64,000 bases of DNA, taken from assembly GCA_951799405.1 (NCBI GenBank), contig OX637339.1, positions 806,001 to 870,000 on the forward strand, written 5' to 3'. The notes beneath the pieces were generated by a model. That model was not told the origin of the DNA. It saw only the letters and a program-made list of their open reading frames with translations, and ran no database searches. Source of the DNA: Agapetus fuscipes. Lineage: Eukaryota; Arthropoda; Insecta; Trichoptera; Glossosomatidae. Position 1 is the first letter of the stretch. Each line of letters starts with the position of its first letter. This document shows, piece after piece, positions 33,684 to 43,902 of the stretch. A program made the position numbers and the translations under genes.

Positions 33684-34622
33684 ATGCAACGCCACGGCAC
33701 GCCTGACAGTGAGGTGCTCGAAGAAGATGAGTACCAAGACTTTGCACCCTCAGCCGCACCCGCACCTGCACCTGCACATGCGCCTGCACCTACAGTCACA
33801 CGTCCGACTGTAAACAACCAGCTGCAGAGGACATCGATCGACAGGGTCGCTGTCCGAGTGCCAACCTTCTGCCCTCAGGACCCCGAGATGTGGTTCTGCA
33901 TGGCAGAACGGAGCTTTGAAGCAGCTGGAGTGACAGCTGAACAAACAAAATTCGGCTATATACTGAGCGCCCTGGATCCCAAATACGCCACCGAGGTGAG
34001 AGACATAATTCTTAATCCGCCGGAGAAAGGAGCCTATCAGTTGCTGAAGAGGGAGCTGACAAAACGACTTAGTTCGACTCAAGAACAGAAGACACGACGG
34101 CTGTTGGAACACGAAGAGGTAGGAGATCGGAAACCTTCGCAATTTCTCAGACACCTGAGGATGCTTGCGGGGACTGCAGTGGGAGACGAAGTCCTGAGGA
34201 CGCTCTGGATGAGTCGCTTGCCGCAGTCTATGCAGGTTGTTCTTGCTACGCAGAAGAGCGTAGAGCTCGACAGGGTTGCCGACCTAGCAGACGCCATGTC
34301 TGACTCCACCGCTAACACGCCGTCCATTCACGAAACATCCGTGGAGACCTCCTTAACTGCTGTCATAAAAAACATGGAGACAGCTCTCCGTGCGGAGATT
34401 GCTGAGATCCGCAGGGAGTTTTCAGGCAAGCATGTTTCAAGACCAGCAACAGCTACTGCAAGATTTCCTCGGGGAAGATCCAGGAGCAGATCGTCGGGAC
34501 GCCCCCAAAACTCTGGCTACAGTCCATCCGGTTCCTGTTGGTATCACGCCAAATTTGGCTCAAGGGCTAAGAAATGCAGACAACCCTGTAGCTACCAGGG
34601 AAACGACATGGGCACTCGCTAG
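33684..34622 (+). CDS. gag: Gag of CsRn1-like retrotransposon
   Basis: 312 codons, intact. It encodes the structural protein that packages the element RNA. An N-terminal Ala/Pro-rich stretch precedes a capsid-like region (FCPQDPEMWFCMAERSF, then KYATEVRDII and WMSRLPQSMQVVLATQ). An Arg/Ser-rich segment with RGRSRSRSSGR follows. The C-terminal CWYHAKFGSRAKKCRQPC has the order C-H-C-C, which is the unusual Gag motif of the CsRn1 clade, in place of a CCHC knuckle. Stop TAG at 34620-34622. The pol frame (-1) is already open across this stop, so Pol is probably made by -1 frameshifting. Confidence 0.92.
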   Translation: MQRHGTPDSEVLEEDEYQDFAPSAAPAPAPAHAPAPTVTRPTVNNQLQRTSIDRVAVRVPTFCPQDPEMWFCMAERSFEAAGVTAEQTKFGYILSALDPKYATEVRDIILNPPEKGAYQLLKRELTKRLSSTQEQKTRRLLEHEEVGDRKPSQFLRHLRMLAGTAVGDEVLRTLWMSRLPQSMQVVLATQKSVELDRVADLADAMSDSTANTPSIHETSVETSLTAVIKNMETALRAEIAEIRREFSGKHVSRPATATARFPRGRSRSRSSGRPQNSGYSPSGSCWYHAKFGSRAKKCRQPCSYQGNDMGTR

Positions 34623-34645
34623 ATGCGGCCAGCGAAGCATGCCCG

Positions 34646-37600
34646 ATGTCAAGCCGTCTTTTCATCACCGATCACTCAACTAAAACGAAATTTCTCATAG
34701 ACACGGGAGCGGACCTGTGTGTCTACCCCCGGCTAAAAATCCAAGGACGCCCAGCCAAGTCTTCATATGAACTGTCAGCAGCAAATGGGACAACCATAGC
34801 CACGTATGGTACCGTCACACTGACGCTAAATCTGGGATTGAGAAGGGATTTCACATGGAAATTCGTGATCGCGGATGTAACCAAACCTATCATCGGAGTG
34901 GACTTCCTAGGCCACTTCGGTTTACTAGTAGACGTCAAACACGGAAAACTTCTCGACCGAACTACGCAGCTCGCTACTTCTGGACATCGCAGCAACGTGC
35001 ATGTTGAAACCATCAAAACTGTTGCTGGTAAGTCACCATTCCATGCACTTCTTCAGCAGTTCCCTGACCTCACACGTCCAGATGGTACATCGAGAGAAGT
35101 TTGCCACGGCACACGACATCACATCAAAACAACCCCCGGACCACCAGTTTCTGCAAGACCAAGACGACTTGCACCTGACAAACTTTTGATAGCTAAAAAG
35201 GAATTTCAGAAGATGGCACAACTAGGGATCATCCAACCATCGGAGAGTTGCTGGTCATCACCTCTTCATCTCGTCCCGAAATCTGACGAGCAATGGCGAC
35301 CTTGTGGCGATTATTGAGGTTTAAACGCTAGGACAGTACCTGATCGGTATCCAGTTCGACACATTCAAGATTTTGCTCAATCTCTGCAAGGACGAACAAT
35401 TTTCTCAACCATCGATCTTGTTCGAGCCTACAACCAAATCCCAGTCGTTGAAGAGGACATCCCGAAGACAGCCATCACAACGCCGTTCGGACTATATGAA
35501 TTTAAATTCATGTCGTTCGGTCTTCGAAACGCCGCTCAAACTTTTCAACGTTTCATTGACGAAATCCTACTAGGACTTGACTTCTGCTACGCATATATTG
35601 ATGACATACTCGTCGCATCAACTTCAGAAGAAGAGCACCTACAGCATCTCAAAATTTTGTTCAAGAAACTTCAAGACTACGGAATCGTAGTCAACTCCCG
35701 AAAATGCTTCTTTGGTCAAGAGGAAGTAAAATTTCTAGGTTATCTTGTCACCGGTGAAGGCACGCGTCCACTACCTGACAAAGTCGAAGCCATCAAGAAA
35801 TACACTCGCCCCACAACAATTAAAGATCTACGCAGATTTCTGGGTATAATCAATTTCTATAGAAGATTCATACCTAAAGCCGCGCAGATCCAAGCACCAT
35901 TAAACGCCCTACTGACGAACAACGCCAAAGGAAAACAACCGATTATCTGGACTTCAGAAGCTATCGTCGCCTTTGACGCCTGCAAGGAGAGCCTGGCTGA
36001 CGCTACGTTGATATCTCATCCTAGAAGCGATGATACTCAACTAGCCATCATCAGTGACGCCTCCGACACAGCAGTAGGTGCAGCACTCCAACAACTCGTA
36101 AATGGAAAATGGGAACCACTGGCGTTCTTTTCGAAAAAGTTGAGCGCCGCTGAACGCAAGTACGGAGCTTATGATCGAGAATTGCTAGCTATATACCTAG
36201 CGATCAAGTACTTCAAATATATGGTAGAAGCGCGAAATTTTATCATATTCACTGATCATAAGCCGATCACATTCGCTTTCAAACAAAAAGCGGAAAAATG
36301 TACACCACGACAATTCAGACATCTCGATTATATAGGTCAGTTTTCAACGGACATACGACATGTATCCGGAAAAGACAACATCGTCGCTGACGCACTATCC
36401 AGGATTGAAGCCATCGACACTACTACAGTAGATTTCAACGCACTAGCTAAGGATCAAGAAAGCGATCCGGAAATGCAAACATTCTTACAGGAAGAATCTG
36501 TATTAAAACTTAAGAAGATTCAGATTCCGAATACTGAAGTAACCGTTTTCTGTGACATCTCAACACCAAACGCAAGACCGTTTGTCACCACAAAGCACAG
36601 ACGCGCAGTATTCAACTCCATCCACAGGCTATCACATCCAGGAATCAGAGCGACAACCAAGCTTATCACAGAACGATACGTTTGGCCGTCTATCAAGAAA
36701 GATTGCAAGAACTGGACCCAAAACTGTATTCAATGCCAGAAAAACAAAGTAACTCGACACGTTTCAGCACCATTAGGAACATTTCTGCCACCATCTGCCA
36801 GATTCGAGCATGTCCACATAGACATCATCATTCTACCTATGTCCGAAGGAAATAGGTACTGTCTGACATGCGTGGATCGGTTCACCAGATGGCCAGAAGC
36901 ATTTCCTATCGAAGACCAAGAAGCTAATACCGTAGCACGAGTATTCTACGATGGCTGGATCACAAGATTTGGAGCCCCTCGTAGAATCACCACAGACCAA
37001 GGAAAGCAATTCGAATCAAACCTGTTCAGGCAACTGAATAACCTGACTGGTACAACTCGAATTCACACAACCGCCTACCATCCAGCAGCAAATGGCATGG
37101 TAGAGCGTCTTCATCGACAACTCAAGGCAGCAATAAAATGTCATGAAAATGAGCGATGGACACAGACACTCCCAACAGTGCTCATGGGTATTCGAGCAGC
37201 ATGGAGAGAAGATCTACAAGCAACGCCAGCAGAACTTGTGTATGGCACACCTCTACGCCTACCCGGCGACTTCCTTGGCTCTGACAGCAAACAACAAGAA
37301 AATGCTCACGGTTTCGCACACATCCTGCGACAGCACTTTGAAAACGTACGCCCAGTACCCGGAACGCACCACGGGGAAAAGAAGAGTTTCATTTTCAAAA
37401 ACCTTACTACAACCACACATGTTTTCCTACGTGACGACACTGTGAAAAAGCCTCTACAATCGCCTTATGAAGGACCTTATGAAGTGATTAAGCGCAACAA
37501 CAGAACTTTCGTCATACGGAAAAACGGCAAAGATATTACAGTCACTGTTGATAGACTCAAACCCGCCTACATCACAACGGGCGAGGAAGCACGAGTAATC

Positions 37601-37720
37601 ACAACATCAACAAGCCCCAGCACGGAAAAACCAGCCAACCTTCCAGAACAAACCTCCGAGAAAATCATAACCACAAAATCTGGAAGAAGAGTAAAATTTC
37701 CTGACAGGCTTGATGTGTAA
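34646..37720 (+). pseudogene. pol: Pol of CsRn1-like retrotransposon, one in-frame stop
   Basis: About 1,024 codons in one frame, broken only by a TGA at 35315-35317 inside the RT where the family has Arg in the DYRxLN block. This is the type of change a CGA-to-TGA transition makes. Domains in order: protease with LIDTGAD (about residue 16), RT with YIDDILVAS (about residues 312-320), RNase H with [14 protein letters not shown] (about 470) and integrase. The integrase has an HHCC zinc region (HRLSHPG to CIQCQKNK) and the D,D,E residues in [16 protein letters not shown] and NGMVERLH. The ATG at 34646 is nominal; translation probably enters from gag. One substitution in otherwise intact Pol agrees with the identical LTRs. 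Confidence 0.93.
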
Positions 37721-38012
37721 ACAACGCATACATACATATTTTATCATTTTATTACTGTATCGTAAAAAACAAGCAGAGAACACAGTTGACAACCCCTGCA
37801 AAAGGCACAAAATACAAACACAACATCAGGTCACTCACCAAGAGTCCAAAGTCGATATTTTCGCAACATGCAACATCAGCTAAAATGAAACACTCATCAG
37901 CCAACTCAATTGCACAATCCAAAATATCGCAAACTGATCATAGTGACGCATCACATAATGACTCAAATAATTGTCAATGTGTCAGTTCACTAGCAGTCTT
38001 CAACAAACCAAC

Positions 38013-38261
38013 ATGGGATCAACATCCAGCAAAGAAGAGCTAGTCATCGCACAGACCGCAGCCGGAGCCGCTGAAACCAGCGCTCACAGGACAACGCATC
38101 GTTTAACCCTTTCAATATTAATCATAATATGTATTTTGTGCTTCAGCATTGGTGTTTACCTAGTGTGGAGGAAATGCCGGAGACAAGTGAAAAACGATGT
38201 CCTGACACAGCTCCGGATCCTGGAGAAAACCCAGCAGCCTCTACCGAAGATCCGTCAATGA
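38013..38261 (+). CDS. Short single-pass membrane protein frame after pol
   Basis: About 82 codons. It begins MGSTSSKEE, which fits an N-myristoylation signal (Gly2, Ser at position 6, Lys at 7). One hydrophobic segment (LSILIIICILCFSIGVYLVW) is followed by basic WRKCRRQVKND. It lies between pol and the right LTR of an element with an intact gag. It is far too short for an envelope protein. I do not recognise a named family. The context ACATGG is a fair start. It might be a small membrane-targeting accessory protein; this is inference. Confidence 0.55.
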   Translation: MGSTSSKEELVIAQTAAGAAETSAHRTTHRLTLSILIIICILCFSIGVYLVWRKCRRQVKNDVLTQLRILEKTQQPLPKIRQ

Positions 38262-38422
38262 GGATCGGGACAAGCAGGCCAGCTAAGAGGAAGGACAACG
38301 ACTCGGAGACAATCACAATAACCATTTTCATCATCGTGGTTATCCTCCTCACCATCTTCATGACCCATGGACTACGAGAATTTGGCAGAAGTCTGATCAT
38401 CCAACCAGACGCATACTGCTGA
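38255..38422 (+). CDS. Second short membrane-segment frame
   Basis: It overlaps the end of the preceding frame in the pol reading frame. From an ATG near 38258 it reads MRIGTSRPAKRKDND then the hydrophobic ITITIFIIVVILLTIFMTHG, ending YC-stop at 38420-38422. It could be a separate small protein or the continuation of the first by frameshift. There is no homolog I recognise. Confidence 0.35.
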   Translation, partial: SMRIGTSRPAKRKDNDSETITITIFIIVVILLTIFMTHGLREFGRSLIIQPDAYC

Positions 38423-38488
38423 CGAGACAAATTCCCATCTATGTATCTCTACCTTTATCGCGATCTGAATCGCTGGGAAGGGGGTACC

Positions 38489-38977
38489 TGTGGTGAACAT
38501 ACTTACAACACATTTCGTTCTATGTAGTCTGATTACAGTTGCAGTCCATGCGTCACATACAATGTGACGTCATCATCGTTGGACGGTGAAATTCATTACC
38601 ATATATGGTCACAGAGAGTGCAATTCATTACCATATATGGTCACGAAGAAAGACCACTCGCTGTCGCCATCTTGGGAATGATCACCGCCCGGCACGCACT
38701 GCACTCCGCGATCGACTGTCAACTCGTTAAGACGCATCCCCGTCATTGTCACATTCTCCACGCTCGAATCCACTCAGTTATAATATTCTTAATAATATTC
38801 AACTCTATTATAATATATTCTCAATAATATTTTATAATACAATACTGTGTAATCTCTGCTAAATATTAAAATCAAGTTTGTCCATCAAGTGTTTTTATTT
38901 ACCTCCACAACAACCAAGGAGTGGTGTTGGATGCTAGCTACCTTCAGTAGAACTCGCTACCGACATCACCCCTTACA
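38489..38977 (+). repeat. 3' LTR of CsRn1-like element
   Basis: By eye identical to 32789-33277 over all 489 bp, offset exactly 5,700. The TSD GATG follows at 38978. Confidence 0.93.
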
Positions 38978-39227
38978 GATGTACGAGTCCCAGAAGTGAC
39001 GTCGTTCTTGTAAATACCAATTTTTACACAATATCCAAAATAGTATGCAAGTAATATAACATTATTAATTATTAAGCTCATCCATTATTACAGCAAGAGG
39101 GGGGAGGGGTCATTAGATAATGACTATAGGATGATTGTAGGGGGGGGGGGTCGAGAATCGGCCAAAATCGATGACGTAATTTGTGGACGGCCCCATACTA
39201 CTTTGGAAAAAGAAAATCTAGCATTGA

Positions 39228-39445
39228 CTTTTTCTTTGATTTAGCATTTTTATTTGGGAAAAAACAGTACTTCGCAATCGCCGCAGCAAAAATGTGTCCT
39301 GACTTGACACGCCGTTTTCCTCAGCCCATTGAATGCATTTGTTGAATGCCTCCACAGCCTCAGCATGGCTTATTATCTTAATTCCTGGGTCAGTTTTTTC
39401 TTTGTGATTGACTTCTTTTCCGCCTATTTCACGCGAACTAATGAA
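39228..39445 (-). pseudogene. pogo/Tigger transposase C-terminal fragment
   Basis: The minus strand reads about 70 open codons including IKIISHAEAVEAFNKCIQWAEE and SSQDTFLLRRLR, ending at a TAG near 39228. This resembles the helical C-terminus of Tigger-like transposases. The DDE catalytic core is missing. Confidence 0.6.
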
Positions 39446-39570
39446 GTTCGCGCAGGTGTGAGATTGTTTGGATTACCGTGATCAACGGATTAGGCAGGGT
39501 TCGGACTAGCACGGCTCTACTGTATATTGATAGACTTAGAGGATGTCACAATACCAGAAGATAATATAAA

Positions 39571-39722
39571 TAATAATAATATTAGGATGATTTATTTGGT
39601 GAGTGCTGTTTTTGCGTGTATCACACCTCAAGAGCCCTCTGCGAGCTTGGTCGTCGCTGTAGAAAGCGCCAATTCTCAAGCAAGACCCAGTTGTTGTAAG
39701 GTTAGATGGACCTTGAGAATAT
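39571..39722 (-). repeat. SINE family B short form, partial
   Basis: It runs from the tail end (AATAATATTAGGATGATTTA) through the body to about TTGTAAGGTTAGATGGACC. The phrase TTGGATGGACCTTGAGA follows as a small duplication. Confidence 0.75.
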
Positions 39723-39818
39723 TGAGTTGGATGGACCTTGAGATGGAAAATAGAGAACCCTGTTGAAGGGTCTAATGTGGTGAATCCTGTACAACACAAT
39801 AATATTATGTGTAAAAGG

Positions 39819-40967
39819 GTGTTGAAGATTTTCTTGTTTCGTTGCCGAAAGTTGAGTCACACTACTGCAGGGCATCATCTTCAAAAACTATCTGGAGCCA
39901 ATTTGGAACAGCTACAGGCAAGTCTACTCTGTGTATGTATCGAAATGCAAAGACAACAATAAAAAAGAAGCTTCATGGTCGACATTTTTTAGAATTTTCA
40001 GATGTCTAAATCTAGATATATGGACCCCTAAAAAAGATCAGTGCAACACCTGTTCACAATACAAAATAGGTTCAGTGATGGAACAAGCATACCTCTCTCA
40101 TATACATAAGAAGGAAGAAGCACGGAAAGATAAAGATAAAACTGAATGTCAAAGAAATAACAAAATGTTGGTTTACACAGTGGACCTACAAGCCGTTCTG
40201 TTAGCTCCACGTTTGAATGCTGCAGCTAATTATTACAAAACTAAACTCAAAGTTCATAATTTGACGTACATAATCTAAACAACAAAGATGTTAATTGTTA
40301 TTTATGGCACGAGGGAGAGGGAGGCCTCGAGAGTGACGTCTTTGCTTCGATAGTAACGAAATTCTTGGAGCAGGAAATTTATAAGCACAGTCCAACAAAC
40401 ATTATTATATGGAGCGACGGATGTGCTTACCAAAATCGCAACATAAAGCTATCTAACGCACTCCTTGTATTGGGAACCAAACATTCTGTAATTATTAAAC
40501 AGAAATATCTTGAGGTAGGCCATACTCAAATGGAGGCAGACTCGATCCACAGCTCAATAGAGCGCAAGTTGGGACGCCGAAAGGAAAATTATCTCCCGAG
40601 TGAGTACTTGCATGTTATAAGATCGGCACGACAGAACCCGGAACCATACAAAGCATTTTCACTGTCCTACTATGACTTCTTAAAGTTTGAACCCCAGTTC
40701 TATGAAAGCATAAGGCCTGGAAGGAAGACGGGAGACCCAACAGTCACGGATATCGTTTGCCTAAAATACACTCCAGATGCAATTATACAGTATAAACTCA
40801 AATTCTCGGACAATTGGGTACAGCTACCCCATAGACAAATGATGAAGCCTAAAGGAAATGAGGAATGGTCCCCGCTTTATAAAGGAAAATATTCCCACCA
40901 ACTAGAATTAAAAAAACACATACCACGTGATTGCTCGTCATTTTATGAAAATTTGTTACATACCTAA
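39819..40967 (+). pseudogene. Transposase of the 12.5-kb element (DDE-like), frameshifted
   Basis: The open sequence begins about LPKVESHYCRASSSKNYLEP and continues through WTPKKDQCNTCSQYKIG and the DLQAVLLAPRLNAAANYYKTKL block (about 40184). A 1-nt frame change near 40268 follows. It then reads WHEGEGGLE and, from about 40365, IIIWSDGCAYQNRN, GHTQMEADSIHSSIERKLG, IRPGRKTGDPTVTDI and a C-terminus ending FYENLLHT at 40967. The Asp in SDGC and the Glu in SIE sit where a DDE catalytic triad would be. The family is common in arthropod genomes and resembles DUF7869-type proteins; a Sola-like identity is possible. Apart from the frame change this half is well preserved. The N-terminus is disrupted by the nested elements. 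Confidence 0.7.
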
Positions 40968-41494
40968 CTGATCTGATCTTGAATTTGTGATTTAGAGGTT
41001 AGTTAATTATTTTTCCTGATTTTGTTTTCTCACATTGTTTCCAGTAAATTTTCCTTAAAGAAATAAAAATTACATTTCAGTATCCAATTAAATGAGTTTC
41101 ATTCACTTTATCATGCAAATTATTGTATGTCAACATTCGAGAACCATTTCCATGTATCAACCCAGATAGCATTTTAAACTTGCATCTGACTTGCAACAAG
41201 TTTGATGTGTCAAAAGTGAAGGCTTGCTGCAAGTTCGCCATGGCAAGTATATACACTTGAGGCAAGTTTGAATCAAACTTTCTAGTTTCCCAGCAACAAG
41301 CTTGCAGGAACTTTGTCATAACAAAGTTCCCGCAAGCTTGTTATGACAAATTTGCCAAATGTTTGCTTCTGCAAATCATATACATTTTTTTATAATATTT
41401 AAAAAAACAAAATTAGAATAAAAAGATAAAATATTTTAATTTTATTTTATTTACAGTTCGCTTATAGTAGTAACAAAGTTTTATAATAATCACA

Positions 41495-41860
41495 TCATCA
41501 TCATCATTGGCACGACCTCCCTCAGCAACCGCTGCCACCGCTGTCTATCCAACGTCTTCCTCCTCCAGCCCCACTGCACGACAATCCGCCACGACTTCAT
41601 CCAGCTATCTTGAACGTGGTCTTCTCACTGTCCGCCGTCCCTCCGGGTTCGTCATTACAATCGTCTTCTCCAGGCTATGATGGTCTAATTGCTGAATGTG
41701 TCCCAGCCAATGCAGTCTGTTGACCTTTATTGAGCGGACCACATCAGCGTCCTGGTACAGCTTATACAATTCGGAGTTATATCTTCTTCGCCATGTTTCT
41801 AGTCACACTCAGGTACATTATTCCCCTAGCCCCGTTGCTTTGTCTCTCGGCTCTGTAACA
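41495..41860 (-). pseudogene. LINE C-terminal fragment
   Basis: The minus strand reads RRYNSELYKLYQDADVVRSI, then VNRLHWLGHIQQLDH and a C-terminal RRKTLDRQRWQRLLREV-like end followed by a (GAT)n tail at about 41490-41500. A shorter version sits at the same place in copy 2 (45070-45235). Confidence 0.65.
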
Positions 41861-42156
41861 AAAAAACAAGGATATTTTTAGTAATTATATTACAAATCAT
41901 TTATAATTAAGGATGTAATATACACTAAGTACTGATTTCATTATAAACAGTTTTAATTTTCTTTTTAGAAATTTGTTCCACGGTACTCCGTTTTCTTTGA
42001 AATTATTAAAGCAAATATTATAAAATACCAAGATCGGATTGCCCTGTAAGGAGTTATTTATGGAAACACATAAAAATATAATATCCGATGAATAAATTTT
42101 AACTGTGTACTTATTTTTATTGCAAATAGGATGATACTTCTTTATGGAGTCAGACG

Positions 42157-42610
42157 CTACACAATTTTTGCCCAGTGTCGCGCAGCTTTCACCGCTCTAT
42201 CGTTACCCTCTATTAGGTCGGCCAGTGTGCAGCTTGTTGGGCAGGCCGAACAGATCCGAAGATGATCCATGAACTGTTGGGCTCCGCATTCACAGAGCGT
42301 GGTGCCATCTTGATGTAAGATTGCCCAGGTCATCATGTTACAATGCGCTCTGCCAACACCCGTTCTCAACCTGTTTAGGGCCCTCCATAGAGACTACTCA
42401 CGATCCTGTCCAGGTGGGAGCTTCTCGCTCGGCTGCACAAAGTTATCAGGTCGCTCCAAATTCCACAGACACAGTCTCTCCCACGCCAGCTCCATAGTCA
42501 ATCGGTGCACAGAGCTCAAGAAACTGTGACGCCACAATGTCCAAAAAGGCAGTGCTGTAGATTCTTCAGGGATTTTTGTTGTCAACCCTCGAGGCCTCAA
42601 GGGAGAGGAA
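42157..42610 (-). pseudogene. Jockey-like LINE C-terminus with CCHC-type end
   Basis: The minus strand reads LERPDNFVQPSEKLPP, a stop near 42400, then LRTGVGRAHCNMMTW and LCECGAQQFMDHLRIC. This Cys/His C-terminal motif is typical of Jockey-type reverse transcriptase tails. Confidence 0.65.
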
Positions 42611-42659
42611 CTGAAACAAGTGTAATAACAATCAGTAACTGTTGGGTGTTCTTTGAAGC

Positions 42660-42735
42660 TTCTAAATAAATCTTGAGGTATGATTCACACTAAAACAGCG
42701 CTCATCAAAGAAATTATCCCCATATTATTATTGTT
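42660..42735 (+). repeat. SINE family B, short-form tail
   Basis: TCTTGAGGTATGATTCACAC through AAAGAAATTATCCCCATATTATTATTG; only the 3' end remains. Confidence 0.6.
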
Positions 42736-42782
42736 ATCCGGGGCTTAGTTTCCCTAGCCACGGACATCATATTATATTATAA

Positions 42783-43035
42783 GTCTAATCTAATCTAAGC
42801 TGCAAAGATATATATCATTTAAGATTTATATTAAATGCATTCCCACAAGCAGATATGTATAATTTCGCGCTAACACATGCCGCATGTGGACCTACAATAT
42901 AAAAACCCAATCTCAAATGAACATAAGCCTTGCAACTCTTGCCGTCCTTCCCTGAAACAGGGGTGACATTGGCAAAGTGAACCAATTTTTTATAGTATGG
43001 GTGGTCAGCCGCATAACAACCTATAAGTCAAGGAA
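42783..43035 (-). repeat. Repeat family A
   Basis: A complete inverted copy with AGTCTAATCTAATCTAAGC tail and CCTATAAGTCAAGG 5' edge. It is followed by a local repeat of TACTGCCAGTTTTA at 43040-43140. Confidence 0.85.
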
Positions 43036-43636
43036 ATGTACTGCCAGTTTTACAGGCCAGTTTTGTAGTTTTGTTTGGTTTTGTTTGGCACAGGCCAGTT
43101 TTACAGGTTTTACTGCCAGGAATAAGTACTGCCAGTTTTATCAACACACATCAAATGGCTTCATCGAACTAATTTTGCAACTTATTTTCACAGAATATGT
43201 CACATTTAGGTTACAAACAACTTTGCTGAAATTTACTTTCAAATTTTTACGTGAAAATATTTGAAATAAATAAAAACGTAAGTTCAAAAAGTTAGTGCCA
43301 AAATCTAGATAATACACATTTCTTATTTCTACAAAAAGTACATCAAACACGTCCTACTAAGTATTCAAAAGGAAATAGTTTTACATACCTGGTAAATATG
43401 ATGTAGGAACCATGCCGAAACATTTTAAAAGACGTAAGTACATTACTAATCGTCAAATAAACACGTATCTGATTCCTTTAACTTCCGTATTGAAACAATG
43501 AGGTACATAACAAAGGCGACTGGACATTATAAAACGCAAAATAACAAAAATGTAAGAAATTCACAAAGCGAGCTTTTATACAAATAATGGCGGCCGGCCA
43601 CCCGCCGTGCACCCGCCACACGCGGTCGCGTGGGGG

Positions 43637-43902
43637 TAGGGATACCAGATGAAAAATTTAAAATTCCTGACAAAAAGCCTAATTTCCATAGAAAGTCCTG
43701 ACATTTTGTTGCAAACGTAATTAAACACTGCGTACTTACTTAATAAGTACAAAGCTAAAGCAAAAACAAATATTTCAAACTAACTTGTGTTTCAAATATT
43801 TTTCTATGCTTTGACTATTAAAAAATTGAAAAGTCCTGATACTTCCGAAATCCGGTCGCAATCCCGACAAGAGCCTAAAAATCCTGACGTATGGCAGCCC
43901 TA
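43637..43902. mobile_element. hAT-type MITE with perfect 8-bp TSD
   Basis: 266 bp with ends TAGGGATACCA and, inverted, TAGGGCTGCCA. CGTGGGGG flanks both sides (43629-43636, 43903-43910). The phrase CCTGAC recurs near both ends in inverted orientation. No coding. It sits inside piggyBac-like copy 1. Confidence 0.9.

Larger units (their letters stand above)
32789..38977 (+). mobile_element. CsRn1-like Ty3/gypsy LTR retrotransposon, complete
   Basis: Two 489-bp LTRs (32789-33277 and 38489-38977) start TGTGGTGAAC and end CCTTACA. By eye they are identical, so insertion is recent. GATG is duplicated at 32785-32788 and 38978-38981. The primer-binding site TGGTGACCGCCCGACGTGAT (33279) resembles the complement of tRNA-Trp, as in CsRn1-clade elements, with two extra bases. 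A purine-rich tract (GGGAAGGGGG) precedes the right LTR. gag, pol and two short 3' frames lie inside. Confidence 0.95.
32718..39196. mobile_element. MITE split by the LTR retrotransposon
   Basis: The left end GGGGCTGTCCATATATTACG (32718) is matched by the inverted right end (ATGACGTAATTTGTGGACGG to GGCCCC). Both subterminal regions have G runs (about 32751-32760 and 39142-39151). The MITE's own length is about 285 bp, with no coding. Flanking ATA on both sides may be the TSD. Confidence 0.78.
32480..39522 (-). mobile_element. pogo/Tigger-like element, host of a nested LTR element
   Basis: Ends read CAGTAGAGCC on both sides, flanked by TA at 32478-32479 and 39523-39524. Its own sequence is only 32480-32717 and about 39197-39522. 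A transposase C-terminal fragment is on the minus strand. Confidence 0.85.

Noticed and set aside
38013..38422. Envelope gene of an errantivirus-like element
   Set aside because: Far too short, with no signal peptide, cleavage site or fusion motif. Only small membrane-segment frames are present.
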